Source of the DNA: an uncultured Alphaproteobacteria bacterium
Lineage (GTDB): Bacteria > Pseudomonadota > Alphaproteobacteria > Puniceispirillales > UBA1172
Direction of reading: 5' to 3'
Assembly: GCA_958431225.1 (NCBI GenBank)
Contig: OY288107.1
Coordinates: 434,001 to 498,000, forward strand
Length of the DNA: 64,000 bases
Below, piece by piece: positions 43,519 to 54,732 of this stretch (positions within the stretch are counted from its first letter, which is position 1; each line of letters begins with the position of its first letter). The position numbers and the translations under genes were made by a program. The notes under the pieces were generated by a model, which saw nothing but the letters and a program-made list of their open reading frames with translations, did no database searches and was not told the origin of the DNA.

Positions 43519-45485
43519 GCCTCGTCTTTCAGGCGGATTAGGGGTTGGTCTGCGGCTATGACCTCGCCGGCTTCGGCAAGGATTTCGGCGACGATTCCGC
43601 CTTCATCGGCTTTTAATAGGTTTTCCATTTTCATGGCTTCTATTACCGCTACATCGTCGCCGGCGCGGATTTTGTCGCCTGTTTTTACCAATATTTTTGT
43701 TAGTAATCCGGGCATGGGGGCGCGGATTTCTGCGGCGCCGCTTCCTGTTTCTGTCGCCGGCATTAACTCTTGTAAATGTTTTAAGCGTTCCGGGAGGATA
43801 TGCACTTCTAGCCTGTGCGCGCCTGCCATGATTTCTACTTTTGCTGCGTGGTGGCGGCATTGCATGACGGTCGCTTCGCCATTCATTGTGCCTTCAAATA
43901 ATCGGTTGTGGCGGTTGAAATTGCCTTTTATTTCTATGCGCTTGCCGTCTATTTCTACGGCTTGGGTGGTGCGATGCCAGATTGCTGTCGCCGCGCCTGC
44001 TTCATCTTTTAGAGTAAATTGCGTCTCGCCCTCCCCTCCGCTAATCAGCGCCATGCGGTCGCTATATTCGGCTAGCATCAGCACGGCTAATGCGCGCATT
44101 TTTGCGCATAGATTCGCATCATCGGGGGCGGCGGCGCGGTAGCCTTCGGGGTATTTCTCGGCGATGAAATTGGTGGTGAAATTGCCTTTTGCAAAATCTT
44201 TCTGCCCTAATACATGACGGAGGAATTGTCGGTTATGGGCTAGCCCCTCAATGACATAAGCATCAAGCCCTGCCCCAAGGCGCGCGCAAGCGTCAGCGCG
44301 GGTTTTGCCGTAGCCTATCAGTTTGGCAATCATCGGGTCGTAATAGATGGAAATCTCGCCGCCTTCATGGACACCGCTATCCACGCGGATGCCGTCGCCG
44401 CTTGGCGCACTATAGCGGGCTAGTTGACCTATGGCGGGTAGGAATCCTCGTGCCGGGTCTTCGGCGTAAAGCCGCACTTCTATCGCCCAGCCCTTTGGTT
44501 TTATTGCCCTTTGCTTGAACGGCAGTTTTTCATTGTTGGCGATGCGAAACATCCATTCCACTAAATCTACATTATATACCAATTCGGTGACGGGGTGTTC
44601 CACCTGCAAGCGCGTATTCATTTCTAAAAAATAAAAATCTTCATCCTTGCCGACAATAAATTCCACCGTCCCTGCCGAGTGATAGCCTACTGCTTTTGCT
44701 AGTGCCACCGCTTGTTTCCCCATGGCGTCGCGGGTTTTTGCGCTTAGGAATGGGCTAGGGGCTTCTTCAAAAACTTTCTGGTGGCGGCGTTGGAGCGAAC
44801 ATTCGCGCTCGCCGAGATAGACGATGTTGCCGTGCTGGTCGCCTAGAATTTGGATTTCAATATGGCGGGGTTCGGTGATGAATTTTTCAATAAATACGCG
44901 GTCATCGCCGAATGACGCGCGGGCTTCGTTTTGGGCTTGGGGCATGGCTTCGCGCAAAGTTTTGGCGTTTTCTGCTATCCGCATCCCCTTGCCGCCGCCG
45001 CCTGCCGAGGCTTTAATCATCACCGGATAGCCGATTTTTTCTGCCGCTTTTGCCGCCGCCTCCACATCGCCCACCGCACCATCAGTGCCGGGGACTACCG
45101 ATACGCCTGCCTTAATCGCCAAACTCTTTGAGGTGATTTTGTCGCCCATCAATTTGATCGCTTCCGCCCCGGGACCTATAAAAATGAGACCTGCTTTTTC
45201 CACCGCCTCAACAAAGCCCGCGTTCTCCGACAAGAAGCCAAAGCCCGGATGGATTGCCTCGGCGCCCGTGGATTTTGCCGCCTTGATGATGGCATCGGCT
45301 TTGAGATAACTTTCGGCTGAAGGCGGGGCGCCGATACATATAGATTGGTCGGCTTGTGCCACGTGGTTGCTATTGGCGTCGGCTTCGGAATAGACCGCCA
45401 CCGTGTTGATGCCCATGGCACGGGCGGTGCGGATGATGCGGCAGGCGATCTCGCCGCGATTGGCTATAAGGATTTTTTTGAACAT
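43515..45485 (-). CDS. pccA: Propionyl-CoA carboxylase, biotin-carrying alpha subunit
   Basis: Carboxylates biotin with ATP and bicarbonate, then passes CO2 to the beta subunit. Marks are KILIANRGEIACRIIRTARA, ASAGGGGKGMRIA, FLEMNTRLQVEHPVTEL, and the C-terminal biotinylation site EAMKMENLL. It is 656 residues. The start MFKKILIANRG is chosen as the conserved N-terminus with AAGGA upstream. Pairing with a PccB-type beta subunit favours propionyl-CoA over methylcrotonyl-CoA as substrate. Confidence 0.92.
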   Translation of the reverse strand: MFKKILIANRGEIACRIIRTARAMGINTVAVYSEADANSNHVAQADQSICIGAPPSAESYLKADAIIKAAKSTGAEAIHPGFGFLSENAGFVEAVEKAGLIFIGPGAEAIKLMGDKITSKSLAIKAGVSVVPGTDGAVGDVEAAAKAAEKIGYPVMIKASAGGGGKGMRIAENAKTLREAMPQAQNEARASFGDDRVFIEKFITEPRHIEIQILGDQHGNIVYLGERECSLQRRHQKVFEEAPSPFLSAKTRDAMGKQAVALAKAVGYHSAGTVEFIVGKDEDFYFLEMNTRLQVEHPVTELVYNVDLVEWMFRIANNEKLPFKQRAIKPKGWAIEVRLYAEDPARGFLPAIGQLARYSAPSGDGIRVDSGVHEGGEISIYYDPMIAKLIGYGKTRADACARLGAGLDAYVIEGLAHNRQFLRHVLGQKDFAKGNFTTNFIAEKYPEGYRAAAPDDANLCAKMRALAVLMLAEYSDRMALISGGEGETQFTLKDEAGAATAIWHRTTQAVEIDGKRIEIKGNFNRHNRLFEGTMNGEATVMQCRHHAAKVEIMAGAHRLEVHILPERLKHLQELMPATETGSGAAEIRAPMPGLLTKILVKTGDKIRAGDDVAVIEAMKMENLLKADEGGIVAEILAEAGEVIAADQPLIRLKDEA

Positions 45486-45499
45486 GGATTTTTCCTTCT

Positions 45500-47035
45500 T
45501 CAAAGCGGTAGGTTATTATGTTTGCGTGGCGGTTGGCTGACAGATTTATCGCGCAACATATTTAATGCGCGAATCATGCGAAAGCGCGAATTATGCGGCA
45601 TAATCACATCATCAATATAACCGCGTTTGGCGGCGATAAACGGATTGGCGAATTTATCCCGATATTCATCCGACCTTTGTTTGAGTTTATCCGCATCTTT
45701 ACTATCAGCACGAAAGATAATCCGCGCCGCACCTTCCGCGCCCATGACGGCAATTTCCGCACTCGGCCATGCGTAATTGACATCCCCGCGCAAATGTTTT
45801 GACGACATCACATCATACGCCCCGCCATAGGCTTTGCGCGTAATCAGCGTCACTTTCGGCACACTCGCCTCGGCATAAGCAAAAAGCAGTTTTGCTCCAT
45901 GATTGATAATACCGCCATATTCTTGGGCGGTGCCGGGCATGAATCCTGGCACATCTACCAACGTCACTAGCGGGATATTAAAGGCATCGGCGAAGCGGAC
46001 AAAACGTGCGGCTTTGCGGGCGGCGTTGATGTCTAAACATCCTGCCAACACCATCGGTTGATTGGCAATAATCGCCACACTCTGCCCGCCCATCCGTGCA
46101 AAGCCGGTGATAATGTTGCTGGCAAAATCCGGGTGAATTTCAAAGAAAATATCATCATCAATTATATGACTGATAATATGTTTCATATCATAAGGCTGGT
46201 TCGGATTGGCGGGGATGATGCGGTCTAGGGCGGGGCTTTGGCGGTTGATGGCATCTTGCGCCGGTAATTCGGGCGGTTTCTGTGCCGCCGATTGCGGCAG
46301 GTAGGACATCAACGCCCGCACCCCCATCAATGCGGCGATATCATCGGCATAGGTTTTATGCGCGACACCTGATTTGCGCGTGTGGGTCATGGCCCCGCCT
46401 AGATCACCGTGGCTGACTTCTTCGTGGGTGACGGTTTTGACGACATCGGGTCCGGTCACATACATATAGGATGAGCCTTCCACCATAAAAATAAAATCGG
46501 TCATGGCGGGGGAATAGACGGCACCCCCGGCGCACGGCCCCATGATTACCGATATTTGCGGCACCACGCCTGAAGCATCAACATTGCGTTGAAACACCTC
46601 GGCATAACCGCCCAAGGATGCCACGCCTTCTTGGATACGCGCCCCGCCTGAATCGTTGAGCCCGATGATGGGGATGCCTGATTTCATGGCTTGGTCCATA
46701 ATTTTGACGATTTTTGCCGCGTGGGTTTCTGAAAGCGAGCCGCCAAGCACGGTGAAATCTTGTGAGAACACAAATGCCGGGCGTCCGTGAATCGTGCCGT
46801 ATCCGGTGACCACACCATCGCCGGGGAAAGTCATATCGCCCATGCCGAAATCGGTGCAGCGGTGTTCCACGAACATATCCCATTCTTCAAAAGAATCTGC
46901 ATCAAACAGCACGGCGATGCGTTCGCGGGCGGTGAGTTTGCCTTGGGCGTGTTGTTTGGCGATGCGCGCGCTGCCGCCGCCGAGTCGTGCCGCCGCGCGC
47001 TTTTCTTCTAGCGTGGTGATGATGGATGATGTCAT
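45500..47035 (-). CDS. pccB: Propionyl-CoA carboxylase beta subunit
   Basis: The carboxyltransferase subunit, 511 residues. Typical segments are [76 protein letters not shown] and [16 protein letters not shown]. With prpE elsewhere in the window it completes propionate to methylmalonyl-CoA. Its start overlaps the atp12 stop by 4 bp. Confidence 0.93.
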   Translation of the reverse strand: MTSSIITTLEEKRAAARLGGGSARIAKQHAQGKLTARERIAVLFDADSFEEWDMFVEHRCTDFGMGDMTFPGDGVVTGYGTIHGRPAFVFSQDFTVLGGSLSETHAAKIVKIMDQAMKSGIPIIGLNDSGGARIQEGVASLGGYAEVFQRNVDASGVVPQISVIMGPCAGGAVYSPAMTDFIFMVEGSSYMYVTGPDVVKTVTHEEVSHGDLGGAMTHTRKSGVAHKTYADDIAALMGVRALMSYLPQSAAQKPPELPAQDAINRQSPALDRIIPANPNQPYDMKHIISHIIDDDIFFEIHPDFASNIITGFARMGGQSVAIIANQPMVLAGCLDINAARKAARFVRFADAFNIPLVTLVDVPGFMPGTAQEYGGIINHGAKLLFAYAEASVPKVTLITRKAYGGAYDVMSSKHLRGDVNYAWPSAEIAVMGAEGAARIIFRADSKDADKLKQRSDEYRDKFANPFIAAKRGYIDDVIMPHNSRFRMIRALNMLRDKSVSQPPRKHNNLPL

Positions 47036-47754
47036 GTTTGTTCTCCTTTCAACAGCGATAGATAGCGATGTGTTTCTATCATATCCTCTTTTATGCGTGC
47101 GCGTCTATCTTTGGCTTCGGCTTCGTGCCCCCATTGCTCAGCTTGCCAGCATTCTTCCAAAAATGCCACATCAAAGCCTTGTTCGGGGGTGCAATGCCCG
47201 AACGCAACCCCTAGCCCCACCACCATTGAACCGCTTGCGATGATGAGATTTGCCACCCCGCCTAGATGAAAATCATCCATCGCTTTTAGAATATCGCGCG
47301 TGATTTGCGCATTTTTGGGTGGTTGCTTAATGGGCATAATGCCGGCGCCTGTGGTGAAATTGAACCCGAAATTTGCCTGCGCCCAATCTAAACATGGTTG
47401 CCAGATTCTATGCTGTTCGGCTTGCAATGCGGGCGGGGTTTCCGCACGATAGCATAGCAATTCATTGTTGCCATAGCCGATGAGTTCATCCGTAATCTGT
47501 TGGCGATGGGGGGCGATGCGGTCTAGGGCGGTGACGGCTTGGCGAAACATCGGCATGGTATTTGCATTTATATAGTCGTGTTGGGCATCCCATTCTTGGC
47601 GGATGGCTTCGGCTAGTGCCTCCCTCGGCAACACCAAAACCGCACCGGCGGGGGTGTTGAGGGGGCGCGCATCCAAAAACACCTGCCATCCGGCATCGTG
47701 CGCTGTCAGTGTAGTTTCTTGCCAAAAACGTTCGGCTGGTTTGGCTTTCATCAC
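47032..47754 (-). CDS. ATP12-type F1-ATPase assembly chaperone
   Basis: A 240-residue protein of the ATP12 family, which in mitochondria helps assemble the F1 alpha subunit and is widespread in Alphaproteobacteria. Marks are [44 protein letters not shown] and [17 protein letters not shown]. It overlaps both neighbours by 4 bp, so it is coupled to the pseudouridine synthase and pccB. Confidence 0.92.
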   Translation of the reverse strand: MMKAKPAERFWQETTLTAHDAGWQVFLDARPLNTPAGAVLVLPREALAEAIRQEWDAQHDYINANTMPMFRQAVTALDRIAPHRQQITDELIGYGNNELLCYRAETPPALQAEQHRIWQPCLDWAQANFGFNFTTGAGIMPIKQPPKNAQITRDILKAMDDFHLGGVANLIIASGSMVVGLGVAFGHCTPEQGFDVAFLEECWQAEQWGHEAEAKDRRARIKEDMIETHRYLSLLKGEQT

Positions 47755-48704
47755 GCATCCCCCGCTTTTATCATAGCCATGACCGCCCGGCTATCAAAGC
47801 CAAAACCCTGCATGACTTCGCAAAAATCGCTGGGGAGGGCGGCGACTAATGGCGGTGCGCCGACAATATCTAAACGCACCGCATGCAGGCAAAGCCGCTT
47901 CACCGCTTGATGGGGGAAGGCGGCGCGCCCGCCATATTTGCCATCGCCTAAAATCGGGCAACCGATGCTTAAACTGTGGGCGCGTAATTGGTGCGTGCGT
48001 CCCGTGCGTGGCTCTAACAACATCAGCGATACTTTGCCCTCAAAATTTTCAAGGCAGGTGTAAGCCGTCTCGGCAGGTTTGCCCGCCTCTGCATCCACCA
48101 CCATTTTTTCATGCCCGCGCCCGCCTGATTTGATAAGCGGGGCGGTGATGATGCCGTGCGTTTCGGGGGGCTTGCCTAGCACTAATGCTAGATAGGTTTT
48201 TTTATGCCCCCTACCAGCAAAACCTTGCGCCAATCGGCGGGCGGATGCTGTGGTTTTTGCCACCAACAGCACCCCTGAAGTATCGCGGTCAAGCCGATGC
48301 ACGAGGCGGAAATCCGCACCCCCGACAAAAGCCGTGCTTAATGCGCCGTCAATATGCTGATGCGTTTCCGCCCCGCCTTGCACGGCTAGACCTGACGGCT
48401 TGTTGAGGGCTAGGAAATCATTGTTTTCGTAAATCACCGCTTGGCGCAACATTGCAACGACTTCGGGGGCAGGGGGCGGGGCGGATTTAGGGCGCGGGGT
48501 AATCTCGGCGAATTCGTGCGGCACGCTAACTTCCTCGCCTGTCGCTAGGCGATGTGCGGCTTTGATGCGTTTGCCATTGACGCGAATTTTGCCTTGACGC
48601 AAATGTTTTTCAATCGCCCCTTGCGACAGCCCGGCAAAACGATTCCGCAGCATCCTATCAAGGCGCATGGTCGCTTCATCGGCGCTAATGGTGATGTGCG
48701 CCAT
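47751..48704 (-). CDS. RluC/RluD-family 23S rRNA pseudouridine synthase
   Basis: A 317-residue enzyme. An N-terminal S4 RNA-binding domain (RLDRMLRNRFAGLSQGAIEK, LRQGKIRVNGKRIKAAHRL) precedes the catalytic domain with the active-site Asp in FRLVHRLDRDTSGVLLVAKT. The motif EPRTGRTHQLRAHS is also present. RluC is the more likely match, but exact target uridines cannot be told from sequence. It is 3 bp from crcB. Confidence 0.9.
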   Translation of the reverse strand: MAHITISADEATMRLDRMLRNRFAGLSQGAIEKHLRQGKIRVNGKRIKAAHRLATGEEVSVPHEFAEITPRPKSAPPPAPEVVAMLRQAVIYENNDFLALNKPSGLAVQGGAETHQHIDGALSTAFVGGADFRLVHRLDRDTSGVLLVAKTTASARRLAQGFAGRGHKKTYLALVLGKPPETHGIITAPLIKSGGRGHEKMVVDAEAGKPAETAYTCLENFEGKVSLMLLEPRTGRTHQLRAHSLSIGCPILGDGKYGGRAAFPHQAVKRLCLHAVRLDIVGAPPLVAALPSDFCEVMQGFGFDSRAVMAMIKAGDA

Positions 48705-48707
48705 CGC

Positions 48708-49088
48708 CTAACCTGCCCCCCGCACTAACGCCGCACACAGCAAAAACACCCCTAGCGATAACGCCACCGAAGCCACCGCATAAAGCCCCGCCAACATAAT
48801 CTGGCGCGTGGCGGTTAGCGCGATGATGTCCAACGAAAACGTTGAAAATGTCGTCAAAGCCCCCAAAAATCCTACCCCCAAAAATAGCCGCAACGATTCG
48901 GGCATCGCCCCGCCCCCTGATAAAAATCCATACACCGCCCCCATGACCCCGGAGCCAACAACATTCACCAATAAAGTCGCCACCGGTGCGGCGGCACTCG
49001 TCCCCGCCACTGCCACCACCCCGACACTGACCCCATAGCGCGCCACTGCCCCCATTGCCCCGCCCAATGCTACCGCTAACCAAAGCAT
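48708..49088 (-). CDS. crcB: Fluoride exporter CrcB/Fluc
   Basis: A 126-residue membrane protein with four predicted helices. The family motif is GVGFLGALTTFSTFSLDI, with an Asn in LVNVVGSGVMGAVYGF. It works as a dual-topology dimeric fluoride channel. The start MLWLAVALGGAMGAV follows AGGA. No fluoride riboswitch is visible; it lies between rarA and the synthase with gaps of 2-3 bp. Confidence 0.92.
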   Translation of the reverse strand: MLWLAVALGGAMGAVARYGVSVGVVAVAGTSAAAPVATLLVNVVGSGVMGAVYGFLSGGGAMPESLRLFLGVGFLGALTTFSTFSLDIIALTATRQIMLAGLYAVASVALSLGVFLLCAALVRGAG

Positions 49089-49090
49089 GA

Positions 49091-50413
49091 TTATCCTTTC
49101 CGCCTTTTCGCCCACCAATCTAGGCGTTTTTTGATCTCGCGTTCAAAGCCGCGTTCGGGTGGAGTATAATATTGCTGGCGCGGGAAATCATCAGGAAACC
49201 CGCTTTGTCCGGCAAAGCCATCTGCGGTGTCGTGGTCATAGACATAACCGTCGCCATAGCCTAAATCTTTCATCAATTTTGTTGGCGCGTTGAGCATATG
49301 TTCAGGGGGTGCGAGCGAACCGCTTTCCCTTGCCCCGCGCAGTGCCGCTTTCAATGCCACATACGAAGCGTTGGATTTCGGGGCGGTTGCTAGATACAGC
49401 ACTAATTGGGCGATGGCTAATTCGCCTTCGGGGGAGCCTAGACGTTCATAACTTTGCCACGCGGCGATGGCACGGGGTAGGGCTTCGGGTTCGGCTAGCC
49501 CCACATCTTCGGTGGCAAAGCGCGTCAGCCGCCGCAACACATAATGCAAATCTTCACCCCCCACCACCATACGCGCAAACCAATATAATGCGGCATCGGC
49601 ATCAGAGGCGCGCAACGATTTATGCAGTGCCGAGATTAAATTGTAATGTTGGTCGCCATCGCGGTCAAACGCCACCGCCCGCTTTGATAGCATGCGCCCT
49701 AAATCTTCGGGGGTGAGGGGCGGGGCATCGGCTTTAACTTGCGCCATCACGGTTTCAATCGCATTGAGGCAATAACGCCCATCGCCATCGCAAAGCCCCC
49801 GCAACATCCCCCGCGCCGCATCATCCAACGGCAAGGGGGCATCATAATGCGCGGCGGCACGCATCATCAACGCATCAAGCGCCTCATCATTAAGCCGATT
49901 CAACACCAACACCTGACACCGCGACAACAACGCGCCATTGAGGGCGAAACTCGGGTTTTCTGTGGTCGCGCCGACTAGCGTGACTAGCCCATCTTCAACA
50001 TGCGGCAGTAGCCCATCTTGTTGGGCTTTATTGAAACGATGCACCTCATCAACGAAAAGTAGGGTTTTGCCGCCTTGTTCGCGGGTGGTGCGGGCTTCGG
50101 CGAAAATCTTGCGTAAATCTGCCACCCCATCAAAGACCGCGGACATGGGCGCGAATTCCATACCAATCGCCGCCGCCAACAGGCGTGCTATCGTTGTTTT
50201 GCCTGTGCCCGGTGCGCCCCAAAAAATCAGCGACGGGAACGCCTTACCTGCCGCCGCCGCCGCGACCATGCGCGTCAATGTGCCGTCCGCGCCCAATAGA
50301 TGCGCCTGCCCCTCCACCGCATCAAGGTTTTGTGGGCGCAATAGATCCGCCAAAGGGCGCGGGGCGCTATCCATAAATAATCCGTCTTGAGATGCTTTGC
50401 TCATAAGGGGCAT
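49091..50413 (-). CDS. rarA: Replication-associated recombination ATPase RarA
   Basis: An AAA+ ATPase (MgsA/WRNIP1 family) acting at stalled replication forks. The start region RPLADLLRPQNLDAVEGQAH, Walker A FWGAPGTGKTTIARLL, Walker B LLFVDEVHRFNKAQQDGLLP and sensor VGATTENPSFALN are clear. The C-terminal tetramerisation part has KSLRASDADAALYWFARMV. It is 440 residues; ATG four codons in is an alternative start. It follows rplQ. Confidence 0.93.
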   Translation of the reverse strand: MPLMSKASQDGLFMDSAPRPLADLLRPQNLDAVEGQAHLLGADGTLTRMVAAAAAGKAFPSLIFWGAPGTGKTTIARLLAAAIGMEFAPMSAVFDGVADLRKIFAEARTTREQGGKTLLFVDEVHRFNKAQQDGLLPHVEDGLVTLVGATTENPSFALNGALLSRCQVLVLNRLNDEALDALMMRAAAHYDAPLPLDDAARGMLRGLCDGDGRYCLNAIETVMAQVKADAPPLTPEDLGRMLSKRAVAFDRDGDQHYNLISALHKSLRASDADAALYWFARMVVGGEDLHYVLRRLTRFATEDVGLAEPEALPRAIAAWQSYERLGSPEGELAIAQLVLYLATAPKSNASYVALKAALRGARESGSLAPPEHMLNAPTKLMKDLGYGDGYVYDHDTADGFAGQSGFPDDFPRQQYYTPPERGFEREIKKRLDWWAKRRKG

Positions 50414-50452
50414 TATGCAACAGATTTGCCCCGCATGAAAACCCCCACACGA

Positions 50453-50878
50453 TTATTGAGCTTGCGCTTCTTCGGTGGTGGATTCTTCTTCCGGGCGGTC
50501 GCCTTTGCCGCGCGCATCTTCATCGCGGTCAACGAATTCAATCACCGCCATCGCCGCCGCATCGCCATAACGATACCCCGCTTTGATAATGCGAAGATAG
50601 CCACCTTTGCGCGCGGCATAGCGGGGGCTTAAAACGTCAAAAAGTTTTGTCGTCATCGCCTCATCACGCAGACGCGCATAGGCTTGACGGCGGGCGTGTA
50701 AATCCCCCCGCTTGCCTAGCGTAATCAGCCGTTCCACCACCGGACGCAATGCCCGTGCTTTTGCTAGGGTCGTTACGATTTGTTCGTGGCGCAATAGGGC
50801 TTGCGACATGTTGCGGAACAACATCTGCCGATGCTGTGAAGTGCGATTGAGTTTTTTACCCGAAATACGATGGCGCAT
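50453..50878 (-). CDS. rplQ: 50S ribosomal protein L17
   Basis: 141 residues; [20 protein letters not shown] at the start is diagnostic. The last 20 or so residues ([17 protein letters not shown]) are an acidic low-complexity tail. It is the last gene of the alpha operon, 12 bp after rpoA. Confidence 0.96.
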   Translation of the reverse strand: MRHRISGKKLNRTSQHRQMLFRNMSQALLRHEQIVTTLAKARALRPVVERLITLGKRGDLHARRQAYARLRDEAMTTKLFDVLSPRYAARKGGYLRIIKAGYRYGDAAAMAVIEFVDRDEDARGKGDRPEEESTTEEAQAQ

Positions 50879-50890
50879 GACTAGTCTCCC

Positions 50891-51910
50891 TTAAAATGGC
50901 TCATCCAAAAGTTTCACCATTTCTTCAATATTTTCCGGCGGCCATTGCGGAATATCCATCCCCAATTCAAGCTCCATGCCTTTTAGCACTTCCCTAATCT
51001 CATTGAGGGACTTACGCCCAAAATTCGGCGTCCGCAACATTTCTTGTTCGCTCTTGAGGCATAAATCGCCAATATAAACAATGTTATCGTTCTTGAGGCA
51101 ATTCGCTGAACGCACCGACAATTCCAGCTCATCCACTTTGCGTAATAGGTTGCGGCTGAATGGAATCGCATCCGCATCTTCACGGCTTTTGGAGGTTTTT
51201 GGCTCTTCAAAATTGATGAAGAATTCCATCTGGTCTTGGATGATGCGCGCGGCATAAGCGACCGCATCTTCGGGATTGACCGAACCATCGGTTTCCACCG
51301 TCAGAATCAATTTATCAAAATCCGTGCGTTGCCCGACGCGGGTATTTTCCACCTTATATGCGACTTGGCGAATCGGCGCGTAAATCGCATCAATGGGAAT
51401 CAAGCCAATGGGCGGGTCATCGTGTTTGCTGGCACTGGCGGGAACATAGCCGCTGCCTGTGGTCACCGTCAATTCCATGCCCAAGGATGCCCCCGCATCA
51501 AGCGTGCAGATGACATGGTCCGGGTTCATAATCTCAACGCCATTGACCAGATTGATCATCCCCGCCGTCACCACGCAAGGGCCTTCCACATTGAGGCGCA
51601 GACGTTTCGGGCCTTCCACCGACATTTTGACCGCAACGCCTTTGAGATTCAGCACAATGTCCGTCACATCTTCATTGATGCCGGGGATGGATGAAAATTC
51701 ATGCAACACGCCTTGGATTTGCACCGAGGTAATCGCCGCACCTTGCAAAGATGACAGCAACACCCGCCGCAACGCATTACCCACGGTGACGCCAAAGCCA
51801 CGCTCAAACGGCTCAACCGTCATTGTCATTTTATTCGGGTTCGCCTCATCATATTTGGGGCTTGGGCGCCCGGGTTTTTTTAATTCTTGCCAGTTCAATT
51901 CAATCATCAT
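50891..51910 (-). CDS. rpoA: RNA polymerase alpha subunit
   Basis: 339 residues. The N-terminal domain has [20 protein letters not shown] and [20 protein letters not shown]; the C-terminal domain has [20 protein letters not shown] and [16 protein letters not shown]. The start [15 protein letters not shown] follows AAGGA; a longer frame upstream is not conserved. Confidence 0.97.
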   Translation of the reverse strand: MMIELNWQELKKPGRPSPKYDEANPNKMTMTVEPFERGFGVTVGNALRRVLLSSLQGAAITSVQIQGVLHEFSSIPGINEDVTDIVLNLKGVAVKMSVEGPKRLRLNVEGPCVVTAGMINLVNGVEIMNPDHVICTLDAGASLGMELTVTTGSGYVPASASKHDDPPIGLIPIDAIYAPIRQVAYKVENTRVGQRTDFDKLILTVETDGSVNPEDAVAYAARIIQDQMEFFINFEEPKTSKSREDADAIPFSRNLLRKVDELELSVRSANCLKNDNIVYIGDLCLKSEQEMLRTPNFGRKSLNEIREVLKGMELELGMDIPQWPPENIEEMVKLLDEPF

Positions 51911-51950
51911 GCGATTCCTTAGTTTAGAGTTGCGGGGGTGCGGGGGGTGA

Positions 51951-52343
51951 TTAGACGCGGCGACGCTTACGCGGGCGGCAACCATTATGCGGTATCGGCG
52001 TCACATCCCTGATAGAGCTGATGGTAAAGCCCACCGCTTGCAACGCCCGCAACGCCGATTCGCGTCCCGTCCCCGGTCCGCTTACCTGCACATCAATGTT
52101 TTTCATCCCGTGTTCAATGGCTTTTTTGCCGGCGTCCTCGGCGGCAATCTGTGCCGCATAAGGCGTGGATTTGCGCGAACCCTTAAACCCCATCCCCCCG
52201 GCAGATGACCACGAAATCGTATTCCCCTGCACATCGGTGATGGTGATTTTGGTGTTGTTGAACGACGAATTAACGTGCGCAACACCATTGGTAATGTTCT
52301 TTTTCTCGCGGCGTTTGACGCGGGTTTGGGGTGCTTTTGCCAT
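51951..52343 (-). CDS. rpsK: 30S ribosomal protein S11
   Basis: 130 residues. Typical segments are [39 protein letters not shown] and the C-terminal [18 protein letters not shown]. Confidence 0.97.
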   Translation of the reverse strand: MAKAPQTRVKRREKKNITNGVAHVNSSFNNTKITITDVQGNTISWSSAGGMGFKGSRKSTPYAAQIAAEDAGKKAIEHGMKNIDVQVSGPGTGRESALRALQAVGFTISSIRDVTPIPHNGCRPRKRRRV

Positions 52344-52355
52344 CTGATGCGTCTC

Positions 52356-52724
52356 CTATTTCTTCTTGCCAGCGATTGCTTTTGCTGGCCCTTTGCGGGT
52401 GCGGGCGTTGGTGTGGGTGCGTTGCCCGCGCACGGGTAAATTGCGGCGATGACGCAACCCACGCAAACAGCCTAAATCCAAATACCGCTTGATGCTCATT
52501 GAGGTTTGGCGGCGCAAATCGCCTTCAACCAGATAATCCGCATCAATAATATCACGAATGCGCGTCAACTCATCTTCGGTCAGATCGCTGACCCGCCTTT
52601 CATCGCCAAGCCCGGCTTTCGCACAGATATGCGCCGCCGAAGTCGCACCTATGCCATGCACATAAGTCAAAGCGACTTTCACCCTTTTTTTGGTCGGTAT
52701 ATTGACACCAGCAATACGAGCCAC
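52356..52724 (-). CDS. rpsM: 30S ribosomal protein S13
   Basis: 122 residues. [20 protein letters not shown] and [20 protein letters not shown] are diagnostic. The 89-bp gap to adk upstream is the largest in this part of the operon and may hold an internal promoter. Confidence 0.97.
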   Translation of the reverse strand: MARIAGVNIPTKKRVKVALTYVHGIGATSAAHICAKAGLGDERRVSDLTEDELTRIRDIIDADYLVEGDLRRQTSMSIKRYLDLGCLRGLRHRRNLPVRGQRTHTNARTRKGPAKAIAGKKK

Positions 52725-52813
52725 TGCCTTTCTCCTTCTGTTCCTAAATGAGCCGAAATCTGCCTTAAAATCATTCTGCGCGCATTATAGCGATAAACGC
52801 GCATCCGTCAAGC

Positions 52814-53398
52814 CTAACTCCGTTCCTCTGTTGTTTTAAGAATCGCATCAATGGCACTTGCCACTGCGTCTATTGATTGCATCCCATCCACCACGCTCAA
52901 TTTGCCGCGATTTTGGTAGTAGGGGATAATCGGGGCGGTGCTTTCGTGATAGACTTTGAGCCGTTTTTGTAACACCTCAACGCTGTCATCATCGCGGGTT
53001 TCGTCCGACTCCTTGGCGCGCGTCATAATGCGGTCAGCCAGCACGTTTTCATCAACGCCAATCTCAATGACATGGTCTATACGCAGCCCCATTTCCTCCA
53101 ACATTTTATCCAGCCCCTCGGCTTGGGCAATGGTGCGGGGGAAGCCGTCCAGAATCACGCCATTTCCGCCCGTTGAGGCAGTGAGACGCTCCCTGATCAT
53201 CGCCAAAATAATATCATCCGCCACCAATTTTCCAGCATCCATAATGGCTTTGGCTTGTTTGCCTAATTCGGTGCCACGTGCCAGCGCATCGCGGAGCATA
53301 TCGCCGGTGGAAAGCTGCGTTAAACCGCGTTCCGCCACTAGCCTTGCGCTTTGTGTGCCTTTACCTGCGCCGGGTGCGCCTAATAGAATGATAATCAT
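52814..53398 (-). CDS. adk: Adenylate kinase
   Basis: Interconverts ATP plus AMP with two ADP. The P-loop is LLGAPGAGKGTQ; AMP-site LSTGDMLRDA and GVILDGFPRTIAQAEGL are clear. At 194 residues it is the short-lid form without the zinc-type lid. Its start overlaps the secY stop by 4 bp. Confidence 0.95.
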   Translation of the reverse strand: MIIILLGAPGAGKGTQSARLVAERGLTQLSTGDMLRDALARGTELGKQAKAIMDAGKLVADDIILAMIRERLTASTGGNGVILDGFPRTIAQAEGLDKMLEEMGLRIDHVIEIGVDENVLADRIMTRAKESDETRDDDSVEVLQKRLKVYHESTAPIIPYYQNRGKLSVVDGMQSIDAVASAIDAILKTTEERS

Positions 53399-54732
53399 CG
53401 CCTTGCCCCCCGCAGATTTGATTTACGGATCAGGCTTTCATATTGATGCGCCATCAGATGCGATTGCACTTGGCTCACAGTGTCTTGGGTCACGGTGACG
53501 ACAATCAACAGGCTGGTGCCACCGAAATAAAACGGCACGCTATAACGGCTAATCAAAATTTCGGGTAGCAAACACACCGCCGACAAATACGCCGCCCCCA
53601 ACACCGTCAGGCGCGTCAGCACATAATCCAGATAATCCGCCGTAGGCTTGCCCGGGCGCATCCCCGGCACCACCCCGCCATAACGCCGCAGATTTTCCGC
53701 CGTTTCCGCAGGATTGAACACAATCGCCGTATAGAAAAAGGCGAAAAACACAATTAGTGCCACATAGATTCCCAAGTAAAGCGGTTGCCCCCGCCCCAAC
53801 AGCGCATTGAGTGCCACCAGCCACCCCGCACCGCCATCGGCAGAATTGGTTAGGCTCAAAATAGATACCGGCATCAGCAACAATGACGAGGCAAAAATAG
53901 GCGGAATCACTCCGGGCACATTGACTTTCAAGGGCAGGTGCGATGATTCGCCGCCGAACATTTTATTGCCCATCTGACGTTTTGGATACTGCACCAGAAT
54001 GCGCCGTTGCGCGCGCTCAACAAAGACGATAAAGGCTATCACCCCAATCGCCATGGCTAAAAAGAACAGAATCAAAAACGACGATAAAGCCCCTGTCCGC
54101 CCCAATTCAAACGTCCCGGCCAACGCGCTCGGCAGGTTGGCGACAATGCCGGCGAAAATAATCAAAGAAATGCCGTTGCCGACCCCCCTTTCTGTAATCT
54201 GCTCGCCTAGCCACATCAAAAATAACGTGCCGCCGACCAAAGTCACCACGGTGGTGATACGGAAAAACATTCCCGGCTCAAACACCACCCCTTGGGCTTG
54301 TTCAAGCCCCACGGCAATGCCATAGCCCTGCACCGCCGCTAAAAACACCGTCAAATAGCGGGTATATTGGTTGATGATTTTGCGCCCTGCCTCGCCTTCT
54401 TTTTTCAACGCTTCAAAACTCGGGACGATGGATGTCATCAACTGCATAATGATGGAGGCGGTGATATACGGCATAATGGTCAGGGCAAAAATGGTCATGC
54501 GCCCCAACGAGCCGCCGCTAAACATATCAAACATGCCCAACACACCGCCGGCATGGCGGCTGAAAATATCGCTCAAAATATCGGGATTGATGCCGGGCAC
54601 GGGAATATAGGTGCCGAGGCGATAGATGATGAGCGCACCTAGCGTGAATAGAATCCGCTGGCGTAAATCGGTTGCCTTGCTAAACGCATTTAGGCTGGCG
54701 CTCACCGCCATTCTTTCGGGGGTGCGTGCCAT
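53395..54732 (-). CDS. secY: Preprotein translocase channel subunit SecY
   Basis: 445 residues with ten predicted helices. Marks are RILFTLGALIIYRLGTYIPV, PGINPD, VQGYGIAVGLE, and the cytoplasmic loop ERAQRRILVQYPKRQMG. The start overlaps the rplO stop by one base (TAATG). Confidence 0.96.
   Translation of the reverse strand: MARTPERMAVSASLNAFSKATDLRQRILFTLGALIIYRLGTYIPVPGINPDILSDIFSRHAGGVLGMFDMFSGGSLGRMTIFALTIMPYITASIIMQLMTSIVPSFEALKKEGEAGRKIINQYTRYLTVFLAAVQGYGIAVGLEQAQGVVFEPGMFFRITTVVTLVGGTLFLMWLGEQITERGVGNGISLIIFAGIVANLPSALAGTFELGRTGALSSFLILFFLAMAIGVIAFIVFVERAQRRILVQYPKRQMGNKMFGGESSHLPLKVNVPGVIPPIFASSLLLMPVSILSLTNSADGGAGWLVALNALLGRGQPLYLGIYVALIVFFAFFYTAIVFNPAETAENLRRYGGVVPGMRPGKPTADYLDYVLTRLTVLGAAYLSAVCLLPEILISRYSVPFYFGGTSLLIVVTVTQDTVSQVQSHLMAHQYESLIRKSNLRGARR

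Noticed and set aside
43331-44142. Ser/Ala-rich plus-strand frames opposite the 122-aa gene and pccA
   Set aside because: They are antisense to clear carboxylase sequence and lack any family match.
49089-49090. Fluoride riboswitch before crcB
   Set aside because: The gap to rarA is only 2 bp and no conserved riboswitch structure is visible.
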